Positions 9,470 through 18,451 are shown, counted from the first letter of the stretch. The stretch: 64,000 bases of DNA from Candidatus Electrothrix scaldis (GCA_033584155.1 CP138355.1:3543826-3607825), one strand, 5' to 3'. Numbers and translations are program-made. The notes: generated from the sequence alone by a model not told the origin.

Positions 9470-10471
9470 ATGTATAACTGGTATGTTGCTGTTAATGGGC
9501 AGACTGTAGGGCCTTTTTCCCATGAACAAATGCTCGCCGGACTGCGGTCCGGCCAATACAATCAGGCCACTATGGTCTGGCGAGAAGGCTTCAGCGACTG
9601 GCTGCCCGTGGAGCAGGTCAAGGAGCTGGCCAATCCTGGCGCTGCTGCGAGCAGTACTCCTCCTCCCATGTCAGGACGGGTTGCGCACGAGATTGATTAC
9701 GAAATCTTCGGCCACGAGATGCAGTTTGTCGAGATTGAGCTCGATCCCCAGGAAAGTGTGGTTGCAGAAGCAGGGAGCATGATGTACATGAGCGATTTTA
9801 TTAAAATGGACACCGTATTTGGTGACGGCTCTGCCTCGTCACAGCAAGGCGGTTTCTTTGACAAGATGCTCGGAGCAGGTAAACGACTGATCACCGGCGA
9901 AGGCCTCTTCATTACCATGTTTACCTTTCAGGGCCAGGGAAAGGGCAAGGTCGCCTTTGCCTCGCCCTATCCCGGCAAAATCATCCCCTTGGATCTGAAC
10001 CGCTACGGCAACCGAATTATCTGTCAGAAGGATGCCTTTCTCTGTGCGGCCAAGGGGGTGGCCATAGGGATCGCCTTTCAGAAGAGAATCGGCACCGCCC
10101 TGTTCGGTGGCGAAGGATTCATCATGCAGCAGCTGGACGGTGACGGCATCTGCTTTGTCCATGCAGGTGGCACTATCGTCGAACGGCAGCTCCAGGCCGG
10201 AGAGACCCTGCGGGTGGATACGGGCTGCCTGGTCGCCCTGACCCAGACTGTGGATTATGATATTGAATATGTGGGTAATGTGAAATCAGCGGTCTTCGGC
10301 GGTGAAGGATTCTTCTTTGCCACCCTGCGCGGACCGGGTCATGTCTGGTTGCAGTCCCTGCCCTTCTCCCGCCTGGCCGGGAAGATCTGGGCGGCGGCTC
10401 CTCAGGCCGGAGGAAAAAGCGTGGGTGAGGGGTCAGTACTTGGAAATATCTCTACCCTGTTTGAGCAGTAA
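9470..10471 (+). CDS. GYF_2 domain plus AIM24-family protein
   Basis: This 333-residue protein has an N-terminal GYF_2 domain (residues 1-52, [18 protein letters not shown] ... [10 protein letters not shown]) that probably binds peptides. A Pro/Ser linker follows, then an AIM24/TIGR00266 domain of tandem beta structure ([59 protein letters not shown]). AIM24-like bacterial proteins are of unsettled function. The ATG at 9470 was chosen because it begins the GYF domain. The frame also runs open upstream across the divergent glcD gene, but that part is a shadow. No partner gene is evident. Confidence 0.82.
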   Translation: MYNWYVAVNGQTVGPFSHEQMLAGLRSGQYNQATMVWREGFSDWLPVEQVKELANPGAAASSTPPPMSGRVAHEIDYEIFGHEMQFVEIELDPQESVVAEAGSMMYMSDFIKMDTVFGDGSASSQQGGFFDKMLGAGKRLITGEGLFITMFTFQGQGKGKVAFASPYPGKIIPLDLNRYGNRIICQKDAFLCAAKGVAIGIAFQKRIGTALFGGEGFIMQQLDGDGICFVHAGGTIVERQLQAGETLRVDTGCLVALTQTVDYDIEYVGNVKSAVFGGEGFFFATLRGPGHVWLQSLPFSRLAGKIWAAAPQAGGKSVGEGSVLGNISTLFEQ

Positions 10472-10564
10472 AATTTCAGGAAATTATGCCCAGGGTGTCA
10501 TCCTGATTTGCAAGGGGTGGCACCCTGTATGTGTGCTCGAACTTCTTCTTACCGATATCAAGAA

Positions 10565-10594
10565 GGGCAGACACATAGGTCTGCACCCTACAAC
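10565..10594. repeat. dispersed inverted repeat with GGGCAGAC...GTCTGC arms
   Basis: A short inverted repeat, GGGCAGACACATAGGTCTGC followed by CCCTACAA, lies after the AIM24 gene. Related copies occur at about 18258-18287 and more weakly at 18414-18437. It looks like a REP-type intergenic palindrome. Confidence 0.5.
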
Positions 10595-10608
10595 TGGTCA
10601 GATAAAGT

Positions 10609-10653
10609 ACCCTGAAAGGGTTATATGCATCAGCTCGGGGTAACACCCCGAGA
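10609..10653. repeat. dispersed double-hairpin repeat (copy 1)
   Basis: Two small hairpins lie in tandem: ACCCTGAAAGGGTT, then GCTCGGGGTAACACCCCGAG. A close relative is at 15831-15875, and the second hairpin recurs in degenerate form at 13850-13861 and 15902-15919. The 242-base gap holding this and the previous repeat has no gene. Confidence 0.5.
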
Positions 10654-10713
10654 AAAGGGCATTACACACCCTACACCACCATATTATCATCCTGGGCTGG
10701 TTATGTCCCGGTG

Positions 10714-11553
10714 TTATTTTTCACCGAGCTGTCTCTTTAATTCCTCAATAAGCTTTTTCTGCTCATCAAGCTCTCTCTGCTGATCATCAATGGTTTTATC
10801 CCGAACCGCTATGATGCGTTCAAGACTGCCGAGTTCCTCTATGATTTCATCCTCCACATCCATAGTCTGCCTGACCTGGGGTTCAGCAGCGGCTTGTATC
10901 AGCCTTCGGATCACCTCTCTGTACTCCGCTGGATACTCGGACTCGGAGATATCAAGGAAATGGGGCGTCTTCGCCGAAGCGGGCTGCTCGAACACTGCCA
11001 GCACTTTTTCCAACAGGTTTCTCCGCTTCCGTCTGAGTTCGGAAATCTGAATAACAAAACTGTCATGCGTCAGGCTTTCGATAAATTCCTCCCGGACAGG
11101 AAGTTCCTCGCCTGTGGCGTTGTCGTAATACTTCCGCTCCACCCTGGTGACAGGAACATGGACATTGTCCAGCCGATGGCCCAGAAAATAAATACTCAGG
11201 ATCGGACAGGCTTTTGACCTGTTCCCCTCTTCATACACGTTATTTTTGTTCGAGTACTGTTTACCGAGATAGTTGCGGAACCGCATGATGTCGGTGGCAA
11301 ATTTGGCCTTCTGAATCTCAATAATAATTCGCTTGCGGCTTCCGTCGGGCAGGCGCACAGTCGCCGCGAAGTCAAGCCGGTAGACGGTGAGCGACCTGTT
11401 TCCCTTGTCCACATCATCGCTGTATTCCGTGGGCTGAAAATCAAGGTTTTCTATTTCCTCGCCGATAATGAGCGAGATGATCTTTTTCGCTATGCTGTTG
11501 TCGGCCATCAGATATTTGAAGACGACATCATACACCGGATTTGCTATCTGCAC
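10714..11553 (-). CDS. Rpn/PD-(D/E)XK nuclease-family protein (copy 1)
   Basis: This 279-residue protein begins with NPVYDVVFKYLMADNSIAKK and continues with an IIGEEIENLDFQP block. Its catalytic-type segment YRLDFAATVRLPDGSRKRIIIEIQKAK has the Asp and Glu-x-Lys residues expected of the Rpn/'transposase_31' PD-(D/E)XK family. The C-terminus is a coiled coil (about 235-279). RpnA-type proteins in E. coli cause DNA cleavage and promote recA-independent recombination; newer work links some to phage defence. Two paralogues follow immediately on the same strand. Confidence 0.78.
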   Translation of the reverse strand: MQIANPVYDVVFKYLMADNSIAKKIISLIIGEEIENLDFQPTEYSDDVDKGNRSLTVYRLDFAATVRLPDGSRKRIIIEIQKAKFATDIMRFRNYLGKQYSNKNNVYEEGNRSKACPILSIYFLGHRLDNVHVPVTRVERKYYDNATGEELPVREEFIESLTHDSFVIQISELRRKRRNLLEKVLAVFEQPASAKTPHFLDISESEYPAEYREVIRRLIQAAAEPQVRQTMDVEDEIIEELGSLERIIAVRDKTIDDQQRELDEQKKLIEELKRQLGEK

Positions 11554-11618
11554 CGTTTCTGTCCTGTTTTATGTGAAGGTCAGGTAAGGTAGCGGCTCGC
11601 GCGCCCTTTTATACTTTC

Positions 11619-11915
11619 TTAAAATTCAATACCTGCTTGCTTCAATAACTTTTCAAGCCGGGCTTTCTCCTCTTCCGCTTTTTCTTTTTCCACCTCAGCC
11701 TTCCTTTTCTCCTCTTCCGCTTTTTCTTTTTCCACCTCAGCCTTCTCCTTTTCCGCCCTTTCGTAAGCTATCACCCGCTCCTGGGTTGCTAATTCCTCCA
11801 GAATTTCATCTTCCATCTCCTGTTCAATGATGTTGGATCTGACCAGTTTGGCAACCCGCATATCCTGCATCAGGTATTTGAACACGACATCGTAGAGGGG
11901 GTTTGCGACTTTCAT
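11619..11915 (-). pseudogene. internally deleted Rpn-family paralogue (copy 2)
   Basis: The first 33 or so residues (MKVANPLYDVVFKYLMQDMR...) match the start of the gene at 11943-12923 almost exactly. The product then jumps to MEDEILEELATQERVIAYERAE, which corresponds to that gene's C-terminal third. The nuclease core is therefore missing while the reading frame is kept. A 98-residue product is possible: an N-terminal stub with a long EKAE-type coiled coil. It is either an inert relic or a small coiled-coil partner of its neighbours. Confidence 0.7.
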
Positions 11916-11942
11916 TGGTTTATTCCTCCTGCGTCGGTCACC

Positions 11943-12923
11943 TTAAAAATCAATACCGGCTTGTTTCAAAAGTTTTTCAAGCCTGGCTTTTTCCGCCTCG
12001 GCTTTCTCTTTTCCCTCTTCTGCTGACCTTTTTTCCGCCTCAGCTTTCTCTTTTTCCTCTTCGGCTGACCTTTTTTCCGCCTCAGCTTTCTCTTTTTCCT
12101 CTTCGGCTGACCTTTTTTCCGCCTCGGCTTTCTCTTTTCCCTCTTCCGCTTTCCTTCTTTCCGCCCTTTCGTAAGCTATAAGCCGCTCCTGAGTCGCTAA
12201 TTCTTCTAAGATCTCATCTTCCATATTCATATCTTCACAAAGTTCTTTGCTGGCGGAAGCCTTGTGCAGCCGTCTGATGACGACCTTGAATTCATCGGGA
12301 AATGAGGATTCCAGTACATCAAGAAAATGTTTACTCTCTTTACTGGTATTGCTTTGATCAAAGATACTGAGTAATGTTTCGAGCTTATTGCGATGCTTTT
12401 TCCGTAATCTTCCCACCTGGATGATATAGCTGTCATGGGTGAGACTCTCTATAAATTCTTCTTTCCGGGTCAGTTTTTCCTTGGTGGCGTGATCGTAATA
12501 CTCTCTTTTGACATGGATAACCGGACTATCATTGTGCTGAAGATTATGCCCGAGGATATAAATACTTATAATGGGCAGGGCCTTCTTTTTTCCCGTTCTT
12601 TCATCCAGATGAATGTTGGAGTCTTCCTGATACTGTTTGCCGAGATACTTACGAAAACGGGTTATATCAGTGGGGAATTTAGCCTTCTGTAACTCAATGA
12701 GAACCAGCCGACTTGTACCATCCGGCTCCCGTATTTTTGCGGCAAAATCGATCCGCAACACGGTCAGGCCGCCATCAGGAAGTTTTCTGTTTAACTCGGT
12801 AAAGGCAAAATCAAGGGATTCTATCTCCTGTTCAATGATATTGGATATGACCAGCTTGGCAACCCGCATATCCTGCATCAGGTATTTGAACACGACATCG
12901 TAGAGGGGGTTTGCGACTTTCAT
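11943..12923 (-). CDS. Rpn/PD-(D/E)XK nuclease-family protein with coiled-coil repeats (copy 3)
   Basis: The 326-residue protein shares its N-terminus with copy 2. The nuclease-type core is intact (LRIDFAAKIREPDGTSRLV, then LIELQKAKFPTDITRFRKYL). The C-terminus (about 250-326) is made of EKAEAEKRSAEEEK repeats encoded by near-identical 42-base DNA units between 12000 and 12150. Such repeats can expand or contract by slippage, which could vary the coiled-coil length. The family role is as for copy 1. Confidence 0.8.
   Translation of the reverse strand: MKVANPLYDVVFKYLMQDMRVAKLVISNIIEQEIESLDFAFTELNRKLPDGGLTVLRIDFAAKIREPDGTSRLVLIELQKAKFPTDITRFRKYLGKQYQEDSNIHLDERTGKKKALPIISIYILGHNLQHNDSPVIHVKREYYDHATKEKLTRKEEFIESLTHDSYIIQVGRLRKKHRNKLETLLSIFDQSNTSKESKHFLDVLESSFPDEFKVVIRRLHKASASKELCEDMNMEDEILEELATQERLIAYERAERRKAEEGKEKAEAEKRSAEEEKEKAEAEKRSAEEEKEKAEAEKRSAEEGKEKAEAEKARLEKLLKQAGIDF
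11990..12150. repeat. 42-bp tandem repeats in the Rpn-like gene
   Basis: Near-identical units with a CTTTTTTCCGCCTC core repeat at 42-base spacing within the C-terminal coding region. Each encodes 14 residues of coiled coil. Copy 2 of the paralogue set has a related but shorter repeat block at 11690-11760. Confidence 0.75.
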
Positions 12924-13032
12924 TGGTTTATTCCTCGGACCTGATGGGGGCGCAAGTCAGGTGGCAGGGTTTATGATGTTACTTCGGGGTGGTTAGATAT
13001 AGCCCCGCTTGGGCATAACATGTCAGAAAAAA

Positions 13033-13515
13033 TCACTCTTCCCCAATTTCATGAAGAATTGAGCGGACAAAACGTTGACTGTAACGAATGCCCCGCTGGA
13101 TCATCTTTTCCAAGATCGGCTTAACCGCCGTAATCACCTCCATCTGCTTTGCTCGAATCAAAATACCGACGGTCCCGATCACTTGCAGCTGAAGCGACTG
13201 CGCCACTTTCCGTCCGGTGAGTTCATCGATAAGAACCAGATCGGCATTCTGTTCCAAAGCCAAGGTGATAACCTCAGCTTCTCCTTGATCAAGAATTGGG
13301 AGCAGGAGTTGCACTTGAGTCGGTGCCTGAACCCTTTGTACTGTTATCCACGGTTCATCATCAAGAATGATTTCCGCATAATGACCACCTCGGTATCCCT
13401 GAATTTCCTTGGCAACGCCTTCAGGAATAACAAGCTCGCCGACTGTTTGCTGCAAAATATCCAGCCGCTGAATGCGGGCAAAGGCTATCAACGGCGTCGC
13501 ATTGCAGATAATCAT
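13033..13515 (-). CDS. PIN-like DUF3368 protein, putative toxin
   Basis: This 160-residue protein begins MIICNATPLIAFARI, the DUF3368 form of the PIN-domain start in which Asn replaces the first Asp. It has QGEAEVITLALEQNADLVLIDE with acidic residues matching later PIN positions. PIN proteins are Mg-dependent RNases. Its start overlaps the end of the upstream UPF0175 gene by four bases, the usual arrangement for UPF0175/DUF3368 pairs. Toxicity is inferred. Confidence 0.78.
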   Translation of the reverse strand: MIICNATPLIAFARIQRLDILQQTVGELVIPEGVAKEIQGYRGGHYAEIILDDEPWITVQRVQAPTQVQLLLPILDQGEAEVITLALEQNADLVLIDELTGRKVAQSLQLQVIGTVGILIRAKQMEVITAVKPILEKMIQRGIRYSQRFVRSILHEIGEE

Positions 13516-13790
13516 GGTTTTATGTCCGCAAGGAGTGAGACGCCCTGCAACTCGCTTGCGGTGAATGACTCATCATAGTCAAAGGCCACAATGCCTTTCT
13601 CCGCCAGAAGGTCCAGGAAATCTAAACGATTATATCCGGCAAGCTGAGCCGCTTTACCCAAGGACAATTTCTTTTCCTGAAAGCAGGCTATGGCTGCTGC
13701 AACCCGCATGTATTGGGAGAAATCCTGAATGCCGGTTTTTAATGCGGCCAGGATGTCCTGCGGGATTTCCATATGCATTGTCTCTGTCAT
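13512..13790 (-). CDS. UPF0175 family protein, putative antitoxin
   Basis: This 92-residue protein has a core of AAAIACFQEKKLSLGKAAQLAGYNRLDFLDLLAEKGI, the helix-turn-helix-like segment of UPF0175. It lies directly upstream of the DUF3368/PIN gene with a four-base overlap. Family members are usually paired with PIN-domain partners and are proposed as DNA-binding antitoxins. Confidence 0.78.
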   Translation of the reverse strand: MTETMHMEIPQDILAALKTGIQDFSQYMRVAAAIACFQEKKLSLGKAAQLAGYNRLDFLDLLAEKGIVAFDYDESFTASELQGVSLLADIKP

Positions 13791-13897
13791 TGTTTTTCTC
13801 CTCTTGGTGGATATTTTGAATTTGCACCTATTATAGCACAGCTAGCACGGGGTAACACCCCTTGTATATCGATCTGCTAACCAAAGATGGCAAAAAA

Positions 13898-15301
13898 TCA
13901 CCGTCCGCCGCGCACCAACCGAACCGCATAGGAGGCGGTGCGAAAGTCGGAGCCGGAACTGCCGCTGCCAAAAATGACGAGCCACGCGTAGATCGAGTAG
14001 GCGGCATCCGGCGACCCGGACCAGACAAATGTCTCAGTATTCGGAAAAGCCTGCTGATTGATCGTTGGTACTTTAGAACCATCCATGCAGTAGTCATCTT
14101 TGTGTTGCCCCTTGCTGCAATGCACCAAGGTTTTCAACTCATCAATGGTCGGCAGCCGCCAATCTTTATAACCGGCATATTCAACATTCTTGAAACGCTG
14201 CACCGCATCATCCCAGCTGTATTTTTCTATCTCGCCATCTTCGCAGTTCACCCCGGACAAACCTTCTGAACAGCGTTTCCACATCAAACCGGTTTTCGTG
14301 TCAGTGACCGTACCATCGCCGTGATCAATATATTGCCCGATTGTTCTGTCTTTCTGCGGCATTCTTTCAGCTTTAGGCACAACGGCAGCAGGTGGTTCAG
14401 ATGGCGGAGAGGAGGCAGTCTCACTTCCCCTCTGCCGAGAATCGGCAGCCTGCGCACCGCCCTTTGTCTGTACAACAGACACTTCATGCCCCTTGGGCAC
14501 CAGGAGGAAATCCCCGCCGTCATGATTGGTCATGCGGATATCCCCATACAGGGGAGTCTGCTCTGCATTCAGGATGATCGGTCGCTTGATCCGATCAAAG
14601 AGGGTGTCGCCGTCCAAAATGCCTTGGTTCTCCTGCAACACCTCCAACAGGGCCTTGGCAAAGACCGAATGCCCGCTGCCGCCCCCGTCCCGAACCGGCT
14701 CCTCACCCCCGGAGGTCAGGGCGGTACGCGACCGGCGTGCCTGCATCCGCGCAAGCCATCGGTCCGGCTCCATGCCCCTCGGCAGCCGCACCTCGGCCTC
14801 CCGCATCAGCAGGCTGCCGGAATAGCAGGAGTCGGCCACCACCAACACGTGTCTGGCCCGGATAGCCCTGAGCAGGCGGGTGATGTCGTCAGTGGGTATC
14901 CAATAGACCGGATTATCCTTTTCCGCATTAATGGGCAACCAGTAGCCGGTGCCGGTCTCTTTGTCCAGGTAGCCGTGCCCGGCATAGTATATGAGCAGGT
15001 TATCCTCTTCCGAGGTCATGGTTTTGCGCAGCTTTGACAGAGCAAGCATGATCTCGTTTCTGGGTTTGTCCAGAAGCACCTCCACAGTGAAGCCGTACTG
15101 GTTCTGCAAGACTTCGGCCACTGCCTCGGCATCGGCCAGGGGAGTATGCAGCTCTTTAAGGTGTTTGTAGTGCTGATTGCCGATCACCACGGCATGGAAG
15201 CGGCCATAACCTGCTTCCTGCTGTGCCGCTGTCGGCAGGGCGATGAGCAGAAGGAAAAGCACCAGCCAGCTGATCTGCAGTATCGGTTTCCGTCTTATCA
15301 T
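13898..15301 (-). CDS. secreted caspase-like (C14) protease with C-terminal DUF1566 domain
   Basis: This 467-residue protein has a signal peptide (about 1-27). A caspase p20-like domain (33-260) contains the His motif YYAGHG and the Cys motif ADSCYSG, so the catalytic dyad is present. A Pro/Ser/Ala linker follows at about 280-325. The C-terminal DUF1566 domain (DGTVTDTKTGLMWKRC, DWRLPTIDELKTLV, AVRLVRGG) has a C-type-lectin-like fold. In the last 30 or so codons nearly all third positions are C or T and the residues are Ser, Tyr, Ala, Gly and Phe, resembling a diversity-generating variable region. It overlaps the downstream end of the membrane protein gene at 15298 by 4 bases, so the two are coupled. 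Confidence 0.85.
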   Translation of the reverse strand: MIRRKPILQISWLVLFLLLIALPTAAQQEAGYGRFHAVVIGNQHYKHLKELHTPLADAEAVAEVLQNQYGFTVEVLLDKPRNEIMLALSKLRKTMTSEEDNLLIYYAGHGYLDKETGTGYWLPINAEKDNPVYWIPTDDITRLLRAIRARHVLVVADSCYSGSLLMREAEVRLPRGMEPDRWLARMQARRSRTALTSGGEEPVRDGGGSGHSVFAKALLEVLQENQGILDGDTLFDRIKRPIILNAEQTPLYGDIRMTNHDGGDFLLVPKGHEVSVVQTKGGAQAADSRQRGSETASSPPSEPPAAVVPKAERMPQKDRTIGQYIDHGDGTVTDTKTGLMWKRCSEGLSGVNCEDGEIEKYSWDDAVQRFKNVEYAGYKDWRLPTIDELKTLVHCSKGQHKDDYCMDGSKVPTINQQAFPNTETFVWSGSPDAAYSIYAWLVIFGSGSSGSDFRTASYAVRLVRGGR

Positions 15302-15726
15302 CGTTCACCTGCTGTTGCCCGGTCACCAGAGTGAGGCTCTTCCTGCTCAGGGGTAGGCGGGCCGTCCAGACTGATTTTCGGGTCAGTGCGTTGTCGTTGA
15401 TCATATTTAACTCGAACCACCTCTTTGTTCGCCTTTATTGTCTCGGTGGTCTTGTGTTCCTGCCATTGCGGTTCTCCCCGCCAGACCATAATGCCGATAA
15501 TCACGGTTCCAAAGAGAGCGAAATAGGTGCCGGGGAGAATGCTGGTCATGGTCAGCTTAAAGTTGCCGCCTTCCGCACTGGCTGTGCCTGCATTGTTCGC
15601 TAGGCCCTCTCCTCTATCAGTGTCACGAAACAGACGGAACCCCAGATAAATGGAAAGCGCACCAATCGCCAGCACGCTCAGGCGATACACGGTGACATAG
15701 AGCAGGAACTCAGTTGAACTGGACAT
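15298..15726 (-). CDS. two-helix membrane protein of unknown function
   Basis: This 142-residue product starts at the ATG at 15726, chosen because GGGAGG lies just upstream. It has hydrophobic helices near residues 8-30 and 60-85, and a charged C-terminal tail of about 50 residues (KANKEVVRVKYDQRQR...). It overlaps the caspase-like gene by 4 bases, so the two are probably made together. The family is not recognised. Confidence 0.62.
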   Translation of the reverse strand: MSSSTEFLLYVTVYRLSVLAIGALSIYLGFRLFRDTDRGEGLANNAGTASAEGGNFKLTMTSILPGTYFALFGTVIIGIMVWRGEPQWQEHKTTETIKANKEVVRVKYDQRQRTDPKISLDGPPTPEQEEPHSGDRATAGER

Positions 15727-15830
15727 AGAACCTCCCGAGATTGCGATTGGAAATGATAAAAAACAGGGGAAGTGTACAGGAAAGAACAGAACTTGGCAAG
15801 ATCGCTGCTGCGATACAGCAATGATCACCA

Positions 15831-15875
15831 TACCCCGAAGGGGTTTTATATATCAGCTCAGGGTAACACCCTGAG
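15831..15875. repeat. dispersed double-hairpin repeat (copy 2)
   Basis: ACCCCGAAGGGGTT is followed by CAGCTCAGGGTAACACCCTG, matching the layout at 10609-10653. Compensatory changes keep both stems paired (CCCCG/GGGG versus CCCTG/AGGG). A third, degenerate hairpin follows at 15902-15919. Confidence 0.55.
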
Positions 15876-15928
15876 GAATCTGTTTTAACGGCGAACACCA
15901 ACTCGGTGTAACACCCCAAGAAAAAGGA

Positions 15929-17056
15929 TCAAACAGGCAACAACCCCTGCAAAAAGGCCGCAACCACCTCGGCCCCGCTCTCCGCGCTTGATTCCCGCCG
16001 GGGCAAGAGGCAGAGCCTGGTCAGCATCTCCGATAAATCCTGCTGCCGAAATGCCTCCTCGCTCAGCGGCAGGGACGGCATCTCCCGAGCAATGAACGCA
16101 GCCAAGGGGCCGGATTCCCGGAACGAATTCCGGCTGATATAAGCAAAAGGAATGCCTGCCTGATAAACCTCTGCCAGGGTGGAATAGCCCACCTTGCCGA
16201 TCACCGCATCACAGGCCGCAATCAGGTCAGGATGACGGATGGCAGAGTCCGAGGGCAGAAAGAAGAGGTTCCCGTCCACCTGCATTGCTTTTCCACCCTG
16301 CCCCGGCAGAACAAAGCAAAACTCCCGGCATGACCGCATCTGCGCCAGCGGGAGTTCAGTGCCCCCGATCCCGCCCATCGTCACCAGGACAACCTGCTGC
16401 TCTTCCTGTAAGCCGAGTTGCTTTCTCACTGCTCCCCTTTCCTGCTGACAAGCGCGTGCGATAGGCGGTGCCAACAAATCCACTGTACCGGGCGCACAGA
16501 TCGGCTCTGCCTGAATGTGATAATCCGCCTGCCTGTACAGCTCTTCCAGGTAAGAAATAATCCCGGCGAATTCCGGGTGCGAAGCAAGATAGGGCTGATA
16601 GATCCAGTCCCAGGTGAAATTCTCCAGCAGGACCGAGCGCACGGAAGAGCCATAGATTTTCTGGGCCTGCGCCGCTGCGGCAATGCCCACCGGCGCAATA
16701 TCGCAGAGCACCAGCTGGCAATCGGCAAACAGGACTGCCAGCTCATCAACCAAATCGACTCGGAGGGGATAAAAGAATTGCAGCTGCTCCACGGTCCGGT
16801 CAAGATCCGCATGCAGGGCATCCTGCTGGACCAGGCCCACGTCGGTTTGCAAAGGGTAAATTTCGTAGGAGGTAGTCAAGGACTCAGCAAAGAACCAGGC
16901 CGGAGCCGTGCTGACGATGGTATAATGCAACGGCACGCACTTCGATAGCCGACATGCCAAGGCCTCCATAACAGCGCAGGCCCTGGCCGCATGCCCCAGA
17001 CCATGTGGGGTTATGCAGCAGCCGATGCGGAGAGGTAAAGAGGAAGGAGTCTGCAT
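15929..17056 (-). CDS. GT-B fold glycosyltransferase-like protein
   Basis: This 375-residue protein has N-terminal CCITPHGLGHAARACAVME, the glycine loop of GT-B (MurG/UGT-like) enzymes. Its C-terminal half reads VVLVTMGGIGG, then DAVIGKVGYSTLAEVYQAGIPF, the nucleotide-sugar binding region of family 28 transferases. Donor and acceptor are not evident. I used the ATG at 17056, with GAGGG just upstream, because it avoids overlap with the DOMON-like gene. A start at 17119 is possible. Confidence 0.7.
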   Translation of the reverse strand: MQTPSSLPLRIGCCITPHGLGHAARACAVMEALACRLSKCVPLHYTIVSTAPAWFFAESLTTSYEIYPLQTDVGLVQQDALHADLDRTVEQLQFFYPLRVDLVDELAVLFADCQLVLCDIAPVGIAAAAQAQKIYGSSVRSVLLENFTWDWIYQPYLASHPEFAGIISYLEELYRQADYHIQAEPICAPGTVDLLAPPIARACQQERGAVRKQLGLQEEQQVVLVTMGGIGGTELPLAQMRSCREFCFVLPGQGGKAMQVDGNLFFLPSDSAIRHPDLIAACDAVIGKVGYSTLAEVYQAGIPFAYISRNSFRESGPLAAFIAREMPSLPLSEEAFRQQDLSEMLTRLCLLPRRESSAESGAEVVAAFLQGLLPV

Positions 17057-17064
17057 ATCATCCC

Positions 17065-17616
17065 TCACAGCCGAAGGAGAAAACTTTCCCGGAGATGGAA
17101 ATCCGGCTTCGGGCCGCAATGCGTCAGGGCATAAAAGGCTCGCTCGCCATTATGCCCCTGGAGAATGACACTGACCGCAACCTCAATAGGCTGACCAGGA
17201 GCAATGAGCCGGGCCAAAGGGAAGTCCAAGGCGAGTTGGTAGGATGTTGGCTGGCGTCGCTGGCTACAGGGCAAGGCAATAATGGAGCCCTCCTCCTGCA
17301 TTCCTTGCCGATAGCCGCTGAAGGCGTAGACATTCCAGTCCCCGGAGGGCGCAAGGTTGACCTCCCAGTAGTGCGGCGAACCACTGTCCCCAACAAAGAA
17401 CTCAAAACAGCTTGCCTGCCAGAGTTCATCCCGACGGCAAGGAGCTGCCTCAGCAGGGGGAAGCAGGATCTCGTCCACGCTCCCTCTCAGCGCATAAGTA
17501 ATCTGAAGCCCTCTTGCGCTACGGGCAAGGGTGCCACCCAGCTCAAGATAGCGGGTGAAATTCTGCTCCTGAAAAGGATGGAGAACAAAAGGGATCGTAC
17601 TTTTCAAATCTTTCAT
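17065..17616 (-). CDS. DOMON-like domain protein
   Basis: This 183-residue beta-rich protein has no signal peptide. Blocks FVLHPFQEQN, LWQASCFEFFVGDSGSPHYWEVNLAPSG (with the WEV-N-APSG core), WNVYAFSGYRQGM and HCGPKPDFHLRESF match the cytosolic DOMON-like ('murB-like') group. That fold binds carbohydrates or haem in other families; its role here is unknown. It lies 8 bases upstream of the glycosyltransferase gene, so they are probably co-transcribed. Confidence 0.7.
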   Translation of the reverse strand: MKDLKSTIPFVLHPFQEQNFTRYLELGGTLARSARGLQITYALRGSVDEILLPPAEAAPCRRDELWQASCFEFFVGDSGSPHYWEVNLAPSGDWNVYAFSGYRQGMQEEGSIIALPCSQRRQPTSYQLALDFPLARLIAPGQPIEVAVSVILQGHNGERAFYALTHCGPKPDFHLRESFLLRL

Positions 17617-17660
17617 GCCCGGTTCTATACTCTTCCCGGGCAGGTTTTGTCAAGCCTGTC

Positions 17661-18146
17661 TCAAGCCTGGCAAAGACCGGCAAAGACCTCCCGCAGCACA
17701 TGATCATCAACCTGATCCATGAGCTGCTCTTCATACTCATCATCCTCAATCAGCTCTTCCACCTCAGCACAGTCGTCAGCTCGGTTCCCCTTTTGGATGG
17801 ATGGGATAGGCTGCGACTCTATTTCATCCTGAAAATCCCGGTTATTCTCTATCCATTTCTGGCAATCATCATGACTGCCGATGCAGGTGAAGATCAGGCG
17901 GTCATCCCGCTTCAATCCAACCAGCCGGAAGCCGCAGGAAAGGTTATATTTGCGGCAATCCCGCAGGCGCAGCTCGCCGTTATGGGTGCGCCTACAGGAG
18001 GCCTTTTCATCCAAGGGATCAGTTTGCAGGCGGTGGATGATCCGCTCTGCCCGTTCAGCAATGGTCCGCTCTTTTTTTCCGGCCTTGTGCATGGCCTGGA
18101 ACTGCTTCCTGAAAGCACGGGTCTGATGAATTTCAAGTCGGTTCAT
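17661..18146 (-). CDS. RelE/ParE-like protein with acidic C-terminal tail
   Basis: This 161-residue protein has an N-terminal RelE-like region (about 1-95): TRAFRKQFQAM, HNGELRLRDCRKYNLSCGFRL and RLIFTCIGSHDDC. A C-terminal extension rich in Asp and Glu follows (CAEVEELIEDDEYEEQ). No antitoxin gene is adjacent; the neighbour downstream is the DOMON-like gene. The extended length and missing partner suggest a stand-alone relative and not a standard toxin. Confidence 0.6.
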   Translation of the reverse strand: MNRLEIHQTRAFRKQFQAMHKAGKKERTIAERAERIIHRLQTDPLDEKASCRRTHNGELRLRDCRKYNLSCGFRLVGLKRDDRLIFTCIGSHDDCQKWIENNRDFQDEIESQPIPSIQKGNRADDCAEVEELIEDDEYEEQLMDQVDDHVLREVFAGLCQA

Positions 18147-18186
18147 GTAGCTACCTCATTTTTATCTATGCAGAACTCCTTATGAA

Positions 18187-18451
18187 CGCAACAAAATTTA
18201 TTTACCCCTTATTTCTGGTGCTGTAGGAGCGAACCTCCGTGTTCGCCCTTCTATGCCGGGCAGACACTCAGGTCTGCCCCTACAATTCCGCTCTTAGAAA
18301 CAAGGAACTATTTTTTGTTGATTCCCTTAAAAAATGCCGGATAATCCTCCGACGTTTTCTGTTTTCTTCTATAGGATGGGAGACGTCTCCCAATATTCGC
18401 CCTTGTGCATACCGGGCAGACACAGGGACCTACCCCCATCTATTGAAAATC
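18187..18451. repeat. intergenic region with dispersed inverted repeats
   Basis: No gene is visible. It holds the palindrome GCGAACCTCCGTGTTCGC (18228-18245), GGGCAGACACTCAGGTCTGC followed by CCCTACAA (about 18258-18287), and a decayed copy at 18414-18437. The second shares its layout with 10565-10594. It separates the RelE-like gene's upstream side from the formate dehydrogenase gene end. Confidence 0.45.
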
